A stretch of DNA of 44,712 bases from Oscillospiraceae bacterium (GCA_031255955.1 JAIRRO010000117.1:1-44712), one strand, 5' to 3'; numbered from the stretch's first letter, positions 24,862 to 33,756 are shown. Translations and numbers: made by a program. Notes: generated from the letters alone by a model not told the origin.

Positions 24862-26168
24862 TGAAGCTTGGCAAAACTGAAAGCGTCTGCCCCGTGTGTC
24901 TGCGGCGCATTCCAGCGGAGCGCGTTGCGCGCGGGGGCGATGTGTTCCTTGAAAAATCCTGCCCCGAACATGGCGCGTTTTCCGTTATCGTCTGGCGCGG
25001 CGGACTCGGCGAGGAATTTGACAAATGGAGAAGCTACACCCCGCCGGACGGCGACAATGGCAGCAAGTGTCCCACCGGCTGCGGACTGTGCGCGGGGCAT
25101 TTGAATAAAACCTGCTGCGCCTTGGTTGAGATAACGCGCCGCTGTAATCTGCGCTGCCCTGTCTGCTTCGCGAACGGCGGCACGGACGCGCCGGAGCCGA
25201 GTGTAGCTGAGTTATATAAGATTTTCAAAAAGCTCGCCGCCGCCGGGAACACATTTGTCCAGCTATCCGGCGGGGAACCGACGGTCAGGGACGACCTTCC
25301 CGAAATAGTAGCGGCGGCGCGGCGGGCGGGCTGCGACACCGTGCAGCTGAATTCCAACGGAATAAGACTTGGCAGCGACCCGGATTTCACCGCCGCGCTT
25401 GCCGACGCGGGATTGTCGTTTGTGTTTATGCAGTTTGATGGTATGTCCGATAATTCGTATATATATCTACGAGATTCTCAGCTTATAACCGAAAAAATTA
25501 AAGCCATCGACATATGTTCCCGGTTTAATTTGGGCGTTACGCTTGTTCCGACGCTTGTGCCGCGGGTGAATATCAAGGAAATCGGGGATATAATAGACTT
25601 CGCCGTCAGCCGCTCACCCGCCGTGCGCGGCGTGCATTTTCAACCCGTTTCATATTTCGGGCGCTATCCCTTCCCGCCCGCCGATGACGACAGGATCACG
25701 CTGCCGGAGGTTTTGCAGCAAATCGAGATCCAAACAGGCGGGAAATTCAAGCTGCGCGATTTCAACCCCTCATCGTGCGACCACCCCTGCTGCGGCTTTC
25801 ACGGTGATTTTGTCGTCCTGCCGCGCGGCAGAATAATGAAGCTGACAAAAAAATATAATCCCGACGCCTGCTGCGCCGACGACTCGCACCTGAAAAACCG
25901 CGCCTTTGTTGCCCGACGCTGGACGCGTCCGGCTAATGACACAAGCGCCGCCGCGCCTACCGATGAAAAATCCGACTACCGCGATATGTCAACCTTTTTA
26001 TCGCGCGTTAAGTCCCACGGCTTCACCATCTCCGCGATGGCGTTTCAGGACGCGTGGACGCTTGACCTTGAGCGCCTGCGCCGCTGCAGCCTGCACGTCT
26101 CTGACGGCGCGCGCGTCGTTCCGTTCTGCGCGCGCTATGTCACAGGCTCCGCGCCTATCCAATTATGA
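24861..26168 (+). CDS. trsS: Radical SAM protein, TrsS-like
   Basis: A 435-residue radical SAM enzyme. The cluster-binding motif is Cys95-x3-Cys99-x2-Cys102 (RRCNLRCPVCF), followed by QLSGGEPTVRDDLPEI for SAM binding. An N-terminal ~85-residue region has its own cysteines (CPVCLRRIP, CPEHGAF, CPTGCGLC), as in radical SAM proteins with extra Fe-S or zinc sites. A further CDHPCCGFHG motif sits near residue 310. The family is annotated as a (seleno)protein in some genomes; here the frame uses Cys codons and shows no in-frame TGA. The stop overlaps the next ATG (ATGA). Substrate unknown. Naming rests on memory of family models, not a search. Confidence 0.8.
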   Translation: MKLGKTESVCPVCLRRIPAERVARGGDVFLEKSCPEHGAFSVIVWRGGLGEEFDKWRSYTPPDGDNGSKCPTGCGLCAGHLNKTCCALVEITRRCNLRCPVCFANGGTDAPEPSVAELYKIFKKLAAAGNTFVQLSGGEPTVRDDLPEIVAAARRAGCDTVQLNSNGIRLGSDPDFTAALADAGLSFVFMQFDGMSDNSYIYLRDSQLITEKIKAIDICSRFNLGVTLVPTLVPRVNIKEIGDIIDFAVSRSPAVRGVHFQPVSYFGRYPFPPADDDRITLPEVLQQIEIQTGGKFKLRDFNPSSCDHPCCGFHGDFVVLPRGRIMKLTKKYNPDACCADDSHLKNRAFVARRWTRPANDTSAAAPTDEKSDYRDMSTFLSRVKSHGFTISAMAFQDAWTLDLERLRRCSLHVSDGARVVPFCARYVTGSAPIQL

Positions 26169-27628
26169 CACGACGCGACTTAGCCGCCGCCTCGCGTCAC
26201 CCCGGCGGACTGCCCCTGACGCAGCGCGCGGTACGGTTATCCGGGCTGCCACCCGGAGCGCGAATTCTTGATATTGGCTGCGGGGACGGCGCCAGCGTTC
26301 GCTTGCTGCGGCAGCTGGGTTTTGACGCCGTTGGAATAGACGAGCGCGCCGAAGGTCTCCCCTATGCAAGCGGTGAATTTGACTGCGTTCTGATGGAATG
26401 TGTGCTGTCCGTGCTGGACGACCCCGAAGCGGCGCTGCGCGAAGCGCGTCGCGTGCTGACGCCGCGCGGCACATTCATCCTCAGCGATGTCTGCGCCGCG
26501 GACGCCGAAGAAGAACTGCGCCGATTGCTTGAAGCATCAGGCTTTTCCGTAAAAATTGAGGAGGATCACACGGCGGCGCTTGTCACCTACGCGGCGGAGC
26601 GCGGCTTCGCCGCGGGGCGCGCTGCCGGATATGCGCTGTTCATCGGGGAGACCATTGACCCTCTTGCGCAATGGCTTGCGCGAAAAATCGGCAGCAGCAC
26701 ACCGCTTGAAGCATTTCAAACAGAGCAATTGCGAGAAACGCTTCACTTAGCCGCCGCCCACTCGCGTTTTTACAGGCAGAGCCTGGGGCATCAAGGCTTC
26801 TCCGGCGACACGGCGCGGCAAATTCTTGCAAGGCTGCCGTTTTCGTATCCCGAGCAGCTGCGCGCCGACCCCTTGGCGTTTCTCTGCGTCCCGCCGTCAG
26901 AGGCTTCCCGCGTCGTCACACTCGGCACCTCCGGCACGACCGGCGCTCCGAAGCGCATATATTTTTCCGCCGACGAGCTGGAGGACACCGTGGATTTCTT
27001 TGACTATGGGATGCGAAATATCGCGCAGCCTAACGGGCGCGCAATGATTTTTATGCGCGGCGCGGGCGTCCCCGACGGCGTGTGCGATACCTTGACGCGC
27101 GGCTTATCCCGCTTTGGCTGCGAGGGCATATCCTTCGGTGAAATCACCGGTGACGCCGACGACGCGCGGCGCGCGCTGCTTGAATCGAAAGCCGATTGCG
27201 CCGTGGGCATAGCCTCGCAGATGATGAAAATCGCAGCACTAGGCGGGGAGCAGCCGAGGCTCAAAACCGTGCTGCTCAGCGCGGATAACATCCCCGCCCA
27301 AACTATTCGCGCGCTTGAGGACGCTTGGGGCTGCGAGGTGTTCTCGCACTTCGGAATGACAGAAACCTGCTTCGGCGGCGCCGTTGACTGCCGCTGCCAC
27401 TCCGGTATGCACATCCGTGAGCCCGATATGATTTTTGAAATCATCGACCCCGTCACCGGAGCGCAGCTGCCGGACGGAGAGCGCGGCGAAATCGTCCTGA
27501 CCACGCTGACACGCCGCTGTATGCCGCTTATCCGTTATCGCACCGGCGATATTTCGCGCATCCTCACAGGTGAATGTCCCTGCGGCTGCACGCTGAAAAG
27601 ACTTGACCACGTAGAGGGACACGCGTGA
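26165..27628 (+). CDS. trsM: Fusion of a SAM methyltransferase (TrsM-like) and an AMP-forming ligase (DVU_1553-like)
   Basis: A 487-residue protein. Residues ~1-165 are a class I SAM methyltransferase: RILDIGCGDGASVRLLRQ, an acidic residue after the second strand in GIDER, FDCVLMECVLSVL and LREARRVLTPRG. Residues ~170-487 are an adenylate-forming enzyme of the phenylacetate-CoA ligase type: TSGTTGAPK at 255-263, a FGMTETCFGGA motif, and YRTGDISRI near the end. The chain stops soon after, so the small C-terminal lid, which normally bears a catalytic Lys, is absent. In other genomes the two parts are, to my knowledge, separate genes of the same cluster. ATG overlaps the radical SAM stop. Both substrates are unknown. 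Confidence 0.85.
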   Translation: MTRRDLAAASRHPGGLPLTQRAVRLSGLPPGARILDIGCGDGASVRLLRQLGFDAVGIDERAEGLPYASGEFDCVLMECVLSVLDDPEAALREARRVLTPRGTFILSDVCAADAEEELRRLLEASGFSVKIEEDHTAALVTYAAERGFAAGRAAGYALFIGETIDPLAQWLARKIGSSTPLEAFQTEQLRETLHLAAAHSRFYRQSLGHQGFSGDTARQILARLPFSYPEQLRADPLAFLCVPPSEASRVVTLGTSGTTGAPKRIYFSADELEDTVDFFDYGMRNIAQPNGRAMIFMRGAGVPDGVCDTLTRGLSRFGCEGISFGEITGDADDARRALLESKADCAVGIASQMMKIAALGGEQPRLKTVLLSADNIPAQTIRALEDAWGCEVFSHFGMTETCFGGAVDCRCHSGMHIREPDMIFEIIDPVTGAQLPDGERGEIVLTTLTRRCMPLIRYRTGDISRILTGECPCGCTLKRLDHVEGHA

Positions 27629-27647
27629 TCGGATCAAATTATCAAAC

Positions 27648-27676
27648 TTGCTTTTCTCCGACAGATAATGTATACT
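27648..27676 (+). promoter_or_regulatory. Sigma-A type promoter of gap
   Basis: TTGCTT at 27648-27653, a 17-base spacer and TATACT at 27671-27676, about 40 bases upstream of the gap start. Confidence 0.65.
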
Positions 27677-27717
27677 GCCGTCGTTGTCGAGACGGACATC
27701 GGGAGGGATAATCCAAA

Positions 27718-28731
27718 ATGGGGATAAAAATCGGAATCACAGGCTTCGGCAGGATCGGGCGAATGATACTGCGCGCCGCTACGCATTATCCGGAGCTTGA
27801 GGTTATGGCGATAAACGCGACGGTTGAACCGGAGTATATGGCATACCTATTAAAATATGACAGTGTTCACGGCACATTTGACCGCGAGGTGCGCCATTTC
27901 GATAACGGCATTATAATAGACGGGCGCGAAATTCCGTGTTTTTCAAGCCGCGACCCCGAGGCGCTAAATTGGGGCGACGCGGGCGTTGAGTATTTAATCG
28001 ACGCCACCGGGCAATTTAAGACCATCGAAAAAGCGTCGGCTCACCTGCGCGCCGGTGCGAAAAAGGTCATTCTCACCTCCCCCTCCACCGACGCCCCTAT
28101 GTTTGTAATGGGCGTAAATCACGACACATACGCCGCGCGTGATATGAACGTGGTGTCTAATGCCTCCTGCACCACCAATGCGCTTGCGCCGATTGCAAAA
28201 ATCTTGCACGACAACTGGGGTTTCGCCTCCGGCTTGATGACGACGATTCACGCGGTAACGGCATCCCAAAAGACGGTGGACAGCTCCTCGCGGCGGGATT
28301 GGCGCGGCGGCAGAGCGTCGTCTGTGAATATAATCCCCTCATCAACGGGCGCCGCCGGCGCCGTCGGCAAGGTCATACCGGCGCTTGCAGGTAAACTCAC
28401 GGGGATGTCTATGCGCGTTCCGACTGTCAATGTCTCCGTCGTGGATTTAACCGTGAACCTCGAAACCCCGACGTCATACGCGGAAATTTGCGCCGAGATG
28501 AAGCGCGCCTCCGAAACGTATATGAAGGGGATTCTTGCGTACACGGAGGACGCCGTCGTATCCTCTGATTTCATCCACGACGAGCATACATCGATATTTG
28601 ACGCGGGCGCGGGCATTATGCTCACCGACCGCTTTGTGAAGCTCATCGCGTGGTATGATAACGAATGGGGCTACTCCTGCAAAACGCTTGAGCTGGTGCG
28701 GCATATGGCTCAAACGGACGCCGCTGTTTGA
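27718..28731 (+). CDS. gap: Glyceraldehyde-3-phosphate dehydrogenase, type I
   Basis: A 337-residue NAD-dependent glycolytic enzyme. GFGRIGRM at the N-terminus binds NAD, SNASCTTNALAP contains the catalytic Cys151, and the SSRRDWRGGRA and AWYDNEWGYS blocks are intact. GGGAGGG at 27701-27707 precedes the ATG. It has its own promoter and appears monocistronic. The usual partner pgk is not adjacent. Confidence 0.96.
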   Translation: MGIKIGITGFGRIGRMILRAATHYPELEVMAINATVEPEYMAYLLKYDSVHGTFDREVRHFDNGIIIDGREIPCFSSRDPEALNWGDAGVEYLIDATGQFKTIEKASAHLRAGAKKVILTSPSTDAPMFVMGVNHDTYAARDMNVVSNASCTTNALAPIAKILHDNWGFASGLMTTIHAVTASQKTVDSSSRRDWRGGRASSVNIIPSSTGAAGAVGKVIPALAGKLTGMSMRVPTVNVSVVDLTVNLETPTSYAEICAEMKRASETYMKGILAYTEDAVVSSDFIHDEHTSIFDAGAGIMLTDRFVKLIAWYDNEWGYSCKTLELVRHMAQTDAAV

Positions 28732-28757
28732 CCGCTTATATTTTTTGCGGATTTTTT
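28732..28757 (+). terminator. Possible weak terminator after gap
   Basis: CCGC at 28732-28735 and GCGG at 28747-28750 can pair, followed by ATTTTTTG. Only four base pairs plus a good U-tract, so weak support. Confidence 0.35.
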
Positions 28758-28768
28758 GAAAATTCCTC

Positions 28769-28796
28769 TTTACAAACAGAAATTATCTGCTATAAT
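28769..28796 (+). promoter_or_regulatory. Strong promoter of tRNA-Ala
   Basis: TTTACA at 28769-28774, 16-base spacer, perfect TATAAT at 28791-28796 with TGC before it. The tRNA 5' end is 12 bases after the -10. Confidence 0.75.
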
Positions 28797-28808
28797 GGCA
28801 TTGCGCTT

Positions 28809-28884
28809 GGGCTCGTAGCTTAGCTGGGAAAGCGCCGCGTTCGCAACGCGGAGACCGAGGGTTCGAATCCCTTCGGGTCCACCA
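28809..28884 (+). tRNA. tRNA-Ala, anticodon CGC
   Basis: A complete 76-base cloverleaf. The acceptor stem GGGCTCG/CGGGTCC carries the G3:U70 wobble pair that identifies alanine tRNA. The D stem is GCTT/AAGC, the anticodon stem CCGCG/CGCGG closes loop TTCGCAA (anticodon CGC, reading GCG), the T stem GAGGG/CCCTT holds TTCGAAT. CCA is encoded at 28882-28884. GCG is frequent in the neighbouring genes. Confidence 0.96.
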
Positions 28885-28891
28885 CGCCCGA

Positions 28892-28924
28892 CAGAAGCCG
28901 TTGCGGTGCAACGGCTTCTGTTTT
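28892..28924 (+). terminator. Rho-independent terminator of the tRNA
   Basis: A perfect 13-bp stem (28892-28904 with 28908-28920), loop GGT, then TTTTATG, eight bases after the tRNA CCA end. Confidence 0.88.
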
Positions 28925-28978
28925 ATGTAATCCGGCATTTCGCTTACATGTGATATAAATATTCGGAGGGACAAGCAA

Positions 28979-30613
28979 ATGGCTGCAAAGCACGTATTCG
29001 TCACAGGCGGCGTCGTTTCGGGACTCGGCAAGGGTATCTGCGCCGCGTCGCTCGGAAGGCTGTTAAAGCAGCGCGGACTGCGAGTGACAATTCAAAAATT
29101 CGATCCGTATTTCAATGTCGACCCCGGCACAATGAACCCCTATCAGCACGGGGAGGTGTTTGTGACCGACGACGGCGCGGAAACAGACCTTGACCTCGGT
29201 CACTACGAACGCTTTGTGGACGAATCCCTGACGCAGGATAGCTCTGTTAGCTCCGGTCAGATTTATCGCGATGTGCTTGACCGCGAGCGCTCCGGCGATT
29301 ATCTCGGACGCACGGTGCAGATTATCCCGCACATCACGGATGAGATTAAGCACAGGATACATAGCCTTGACGACGGCTCGGCGGACGTGATAATCACCGA
29401 AATCGGCGGCACCGTCGGGGACATTGAAATCCAGCCGTATCTCGAAGCGATTCGTCAGGTCGGTCGTGAGCTGGGGCGCGAGGAGGTCGTATTCATCCAC
29501 GTGCCGCTTATCGTGCAGCTGCCCGGCTCGGACGAGCTTAAAACGAAGCCCACGCAGCACTCTGTAAAAGAGCTGCTGTCCGTCGGGATTCAACCGGACA
29601 TTCTCGTCTGTCGCTGCGACGAGCCTATGACGGCGGACGTCCGCAACAAAATATCGCTGTTTTGCAACGTCGAGCCGGACTGCGTAATCCAAAATGTCAC
29701 CGCCGGTGTGCTGTATGAAATCCCCCTGTTGATGGCGGCGGAGGGGCTTGACCGCGTGGTGTGCCGCAAGCTGGGACTTGTCTCTCTGCCGGAGCCGGAT
29801 TTGCGCGAGTGGACGGAGATGGTGAACCGCTGGAAGAACGTCTCCCGCCGCGTGGAAATTGCCCTTGTGGGTAAATATACGGAGCTGCATGACGCCTATC
29901 TGAGCATTGTGGAGGCGTTTTCGCACGCCGGAACGGCGAACGACGCCGTTGTTTCCGTGCGCTGGGTGGATTCCGAAACCGTGACAGAGCAAAACGCCGC
30001 CGATTTTCTGCGCGGTGTCAGCGGAATTCTTGTCCCCGGCGGCTTTGGCTCACGCGGGGTAGAGGGTATGATTTCAGCCGCGAAATACGCGCGGGAGAAC
30101 GATATTCCATACTTCGGCATATGCTTTGGTATGCATATGGCGGTCATTGAGTTCGCGCGGCACGTCGCGGGACTTGAGGGCGCGAATTCCACAGAGATGA
30201 ACGAGCTGACGCGCCACCCCGTCATCGATCTTATGCCGGAGCAGGTGGGCATTACAAAAAAGGGCGGCACGATGCGCCTCGGTAAATATCCGTGTGCGCT
30301 GACGGATGGCTCACGCGCGCTGGCAGCCTACGGCGAAGCCGAAATTTCTGAGCGCCACCGCCACAGATATGAATTCAACAACGATTATCGCGAGCTTTTA
30401 TCCGGTCACGGTATGCTCCTTTCGGGGCTGTCCCCAAACGGCAGTCTTGTGGAGATAGTTGAGGTGCCGCGTCATCCGTGGTTTGTCGGCGTGCAATTTC
30501 ATCCCGAGCTGAAAAGCCGTCCGAACCGCGCGCATCCGCTGTTTAAGGCGTTTGTGAAGGCGGCGCTCGACAGGGCTTCAAGCGAAATAAATAAAGGCGA
30601 ACCCGAAAAATAA
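28979..30613 (+). CDS. pyrG: CTP synthase
   Basis: A 544-residue enzyme that aminates UTP to CTP. The synthetase half (1-~265) has VSGLGKGICAASLGRLL and NVDPGTMNPYQHGEVFVTDD. The glutamine amidotransferase half (~290-540) has GGFGSRG, the nucleophile Cys in YFGICFGMHMA, and the His and Glu in VQFHPELKS. All domains are intact and length is normal. GGAGGG stands before the ATG. Confidence 0.97.
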   Translation: MAAKHVFVTGGVVSGLGKGICAASLGRLLKQRGLRVTIQKFDPYFNVDPGTMNPYQHGEVFVTDDGAETDLDLGHYERFVDESLTQDSSVSSGQIYRDVLDRERSGDYLGRTVQIIPHITDEIKHRIHSLDDGSADVIITEIGGTVGDIEIQPYLEAIRQVGRELGREEVVFIHVPLIVQLPGSDELKTKPTQHSVKELLSVGIQPDILVCRCDEPMTADVRNKISLFCNVEPDCVIQNVTAGVLYEIPLLMAAEGLDRVVCRKLGLVSLPEPDLREWTEMVNRWKNVSRRVEIALVGKYTELHDAYLSIVEAFSHAGTANDAVVSVRWVDSETVTEQNAADFLRGVSGILVPGGFGSRGVEGMISAAKYARENDIPYFGICFGMHMAVIEFARHVAGLEGANSTEMNELTRHPVIDLMPEQVGITKKGGTMRLGKYPCALTDGSRALAAYGEAEISERHRHRYEFNNDYRELLSGHGMLLSGLSPNGSLVEIVEVPRHPWFVGVQFHPELKSRPNRAHPLFKAFVKAALDRASSEINKGEPEK

Positions 30614-30645
30614 AAACATAATAAAAACAAGGGAGGAACACTGAA

Positions 30646-33621
30646 ATGAGCAAGGCTCCGACGATTATGGTGTGGGGGCAGTTCGTCAGCATCACGCACG
30701 AATGGATAACCCCTGAGGGCATTGCCTCCGGAGAGCTGGAAGCGCGCGTTACCACGGGGGCATCCGCTGATTTTGCGGACTGGCTTCCGGCGGAGGTTTC
30801 CGAAACCCCGTTTGGTCCCACGGCGAGCTATCGCGGGGAGCTCCCCCCGTTTTTCAGGCTGCGCGCCGCGGTGTCGCTTCGGGGAGAGGTCAGCGAAACG
30901 GCGGAATTTGTCTCGTCGCCGCGCGCGCCGGAGCCTGATTATTCCCCCGGCGCTTATCTGCCGGAGGAGCTGCCGCGTGAAATTGCCCTTTCTGCCCCGG
31001 CGGGCGAGATTTTTTTCACAGCCGCCGCCGTTCCGTATTCCGCGGGCAGTTTCGCACCGGACAGCTCCGCCGTGTCCGCCGTCCCGGAACCGCGCGCCTT
31101 TGAAAACGCGTACACGGGTAAAATCGCGCTTTCGGATATTTCATCGGGCGCCATAAGCGGAGCAAATGCCGTTGTGATTAAAGCCATCGCAGCCGCCCGC
31201 GACGAGGGTGGCGAGGTGTTCTCCAGCCCCGTCACAACGCTGTTTTACGCGCCGGACGCCGCCGTGCAAAAGCTGACCCCTGACAATATCGACGCCGTAC
31301 TTGCCCAGATGACCGCGGAGGAAAAGCTCCGTCTTACGGGCGGCATCGGCGGCGACCCGACCGTTTTAATTAACGATGGTCCTGCCGGGGCGACATACGG
31401 CATCCCGCGGCTGGGTATCCCGCCGCTTGTGCTGGCGGACGGTCCCGCCGGTGTGCGTATGCGCAAAAACGCCACGGTCTGGCTCTCCCCCACCGGTATG
31501 GCGTCCACGTGGGATTTAGACCTTGTTCGCGAGGTTGGAGAGCGCGTCGCCGCGGAGGCTACGCACTACGCCGTGGATGTAATTTTGGCGCCGGGGCTGA
31601 ATATTCAGCGCAACCCGCTCGGCGGACGAAATTTTGAGTATTATTCCGAGGACCCGCTGATAACGGGCGCTGTCGGCGCGGCATATATAAACGGCGTACA
31701 GTCCGGCGGCGTCGGCACCTCGCCGAAGCATTTCGCGGGGAACGATCAGGAAAATTTCCGCGGACGCGGCAACGTCATCGCGTCGGAGCGCGCGCTGCGC
31801 GAGATTTTTCTGCGCGGCTTTGAATTGGTATCAAAGGCGCAGCCGTGGACATATATGTGTGCCTACAACGCCGTAAACGGCGCGCTTGCCAATGAAAACA
31901 AATGGCTGATGACCGACACCCTGCGCAAGCTGTGGGGTTGGGACGGTCTTATGATGAGCGACTGGGGCGCGGACTATGACCCCGCCAAATCGCTGGAAGC
32001 GCAAATGGATCTCGGCGAGCCGACGCGCGATATCAACGCGGCGCTCGCGTGGCTGCGCGGCGAAACGGACGCGCAAGCCAACGATACAGAGCTGCGCCGC
32101 CGTATGGCGCTGCTGGATCGCTCGGCGCGCAATATGCTGACTCTGATACTAAAAACCCACGCGTATAACGGCGCTTACGGCAGGCTTATGCCGGACGGCT
32201 CTTATGCCGCGTCCGGCGGCGTGCCGGGACTCACGCGCGAGATCATAAACAACCGCTCGCGGGAGTTCGGCGGATCGGAAATTCAGCGCGAATCCGCCGC
32301 CGTGAATCGCCGTCTTGCCACAGAGGGTATGGTTCTGCTTAAAAACGACGGCGGCGCGCTGCCGATTAAAACCCGCGGGGCAAAGCTCTCTCTTGTGACC
32401 AGTGAGGTGGCGTGGGACGAGCTGGACAACCCCGGCTGGTACGGAAACACGGCTTCGCTCGGGGACATCGTAACGCAGGGGCGCGGCTCGGCGCAGGTGA
32501 AATTCAATGGCGACGGCGGGAGCGCTTGGGCGCCGACCCTGCGCGAAGGCTTGACAAACGGCGGCTTTGAAATCGTCGCGTGGAAGCGCGACGGCGAAAT
32601 TGCCGGCACCTCTGATATGCCGCACGGGGAAAGCTTGGGTGCTGACGAGGGCGCGCGCGTACCGGCGCGGCGAGAGGATGTTGAGGCGGCGGCGCGGGCG
32701 GCGCTTGACGCCGGGGCAGAGGCGTTTGTATTCGTCGTAACGCGCGTTTCCGGCGAGGGGCAGGACGTTGTGCCGGAGGAATTTGCCCTTTGCGCGCGCG
32801 AGGAATCCGTGTTCGCGCCATACGCCGATATGTTCCGGGCGGCGGGACGCCGTGTCATCGTGCTGTTAAACTGCGGCTCCGCCGTCGATACCACGCTACT
32901 GCGCGAAAAGGCGGATGCGATTCTTGACGTCTTTAACCCCGGCACAGAAGGCGCAAACGCCATCGCGGATATTCTTTCCGGCAGGGTAAGCCCCTCCGGC
33001 AAGCTGACACAGACCTTCCCGTTAACATATGACGACAGCCCTTCCATCGCCATGGCGCGCGCGGAGCATCGCGGCAAAACCTTCGGCACCGACCCCGTTT
33101 ATTACGACGAGGGCGTATATGTCGGCTATCGCTATTTCGATACCTTCGGCAAGCGCGACCGCGCGGCGTATCCCTTCGGGCACGGGCTGTCATATACGAC
33201 GTTTGAGTTCAAAAATCTTTGTGTCTCGACTGAAAATGCAGCGTCCGACGGCGTCACGGCGACGCTTGAAATCACAAACACCGGAGACCTCCCGGGGCGC
33301 GAAACCGCACAGCTGTATATTGGCGCCGATACATATAAATCCGAGGGACGCCCGATAAAGGAGCTGCGCGCCTTCGCAAAAACAAAGCTGCTGGCGCCGG
33401 GCGAGACGCAAACCGTGACGCTTTATGTACCGCCGCGCGAGCTGTGCTTTTATGACGACGGCAATCCGGATAACGCTCTGACAGAGCGCGACATATCCTA
33501 TACGGACGGCACACACTGGCGAGTTGCGCCGGGCACGCGCTTTAATATAACCGTCGGAAACACCTCTGACCCCGAAACGCTCGCGGTGTCCGGCTTAAGC
33601 GCTGAAATAACCCTGAAATAG
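30646..33621 (+). CDS. Glycoside hydrolase family 3 (beta-glucosidase type) with N-terminal accessory domains
   Basis: A 991-residue protein. Residues ~215-900 are a GH3 enzyme: LADGPAGVRMRK, GRNFEYYSEDPLITG, SPKHFAGNDQENFR, YMCAYNAVNG, and the nucleophile Asp439 in LMMSDWGA; the second alpha/beta domain follows, with LNCGSAVD. The C-terminus is a fibronectin-III-like domain (GRETAQLYIGAD, APGETQTVTL). The N-terminal ~200 residues are unusual: an Fn3-like stretch and a chitobiase C-terminal-like unit ending in VIKAIAAARD. No signal peptide is seen, so it is probably cytoplasmic. Substrate cannot be fixed. A terminator and a new promoter separate it from the glycosidase genes downstream. Confidence 0.88.
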   Translation: MSKAPTIMVWGQFVSITHEWITPEGIASGELEARVTTGASADFADWLPAEVSETPFGPTASYRGELPPFFRLRAAVSLRGEVSETAEFVSSPRAPEPDYSPGAYLPEELPREIALSAPAGEIFFTAAAVPYSAGSFAPDSSAVSAVPEPRAFENAYTGKIALSDISSGAISGANAVVIKAIAAARDEGGEVFSSPVTTLFYAPDAAVQKLTPDNIDAVLAQMTAEEKLRLTGGIGGDPTVLINDGPAGATYGIPRLGIPPLVLADGPAGVRMRKNATVWLSPTGMASTWDLDLVREVGERVAAEATHYAVDVILAPGLNIQRNPLGGRNFEYYSEDPLITGAVGAAYINGVQSGGVGTSPKHFAGNDQENFRGRGNVIASERALREIFLRGFELVSKAQPWTYMCAYNAVNGALANENKWLMTDTLRKLWGWDGLMMSDWGADYDPAKSLEAQMDLGEPTRDINAALAWLRGETDAQANDTELRRRMALLDRSARNMLTLILKTHAYNGAYGRLMPDGSYAASGGVPGLTREIINNRSREFGGSEIQRESAAVNRRLATEGMVLLKNDGGALPIKTRGAKLSLVTSEVAWDELDNPGWYGNTASLGDIVTQGRGSAQVKFNGDGGSAWAPTLREGLTNGGFEIVAWKRDGEIAGTSDMPHGESLGADEGARVPARREDVEAAARAALDAGAEAFVFVVTRVSGEGQDVVPEEFALCAREESVFAPYADMFRAAGRRVIVLLNCGSAVDTTLLREKADAILDVFNPGTEGANAIADILSGRVSPSGKLTQTFPLTYDDSPSIAMARAEHRGKTFGTDPVYYDEGVYVGYRYFDTFGKRDRAAYPFGHGLSYTTFEFKNLCVSTENAASDGVTATLEITNTGDLPGRETAQLYIGADTYKSEGRPIKELRAFAKTKLLAPGETQTVTLYVPPRELCFYDDGNPDNALTERDISYTDGTHWRVAPGTRFNITVGNTSDPETLAVSGLSAEITLK

Positions 33622-33651
33622 CGAAAATATATTCCCACGGACATCAAACCT

Positions 33652-33690
33652 GCGGGGCGGCGAAATTCGTCGCCCCGCTTCGTCTTTCTT
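33652..33690 (+). terminator. Terminator after the GH3 gene
   Basis: GCGGGGCGGCGAA at 33652-33664 pairs with TTCGTCGCCCCGC at 33666-33678 (one G-T pair; the innermost pairs open to form the loop), followed by the U-rich TTCGTCTTTCTTC. Confidence 0.72.
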
Positions 33691-33727
33691 CGACATTCAC
33701 ATTGTAGAATTTTTCACAAAACAACTC

Positions 33728-33756
33728 TTGCCAAGCGTTATGTTTCAGTATATAAT
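33728..33756 (+). promoter_or_regulatory. Sigma-A type promoter of the tandem glycosidase genes
   Basis: TTGCCA at 33728-33733, 17-base spacer, perfect TATAAT at 33751-33756, about 60 bases before the next start. Confidence 0.75.

Noticed and set aside
27677..27717. Attenuator hairpin in the gap leader
   Set aside because: CCGTC/GACGG gives only five pairs with no U-tract.
32283..33089. 268-residue open frame on the minus strand within the GH3 gene
   Set aside because: It is Ser/Arg/Pro-rich, typical of antisense frames in GC-rich genes, and the sense frame has clear GH3 motifs.
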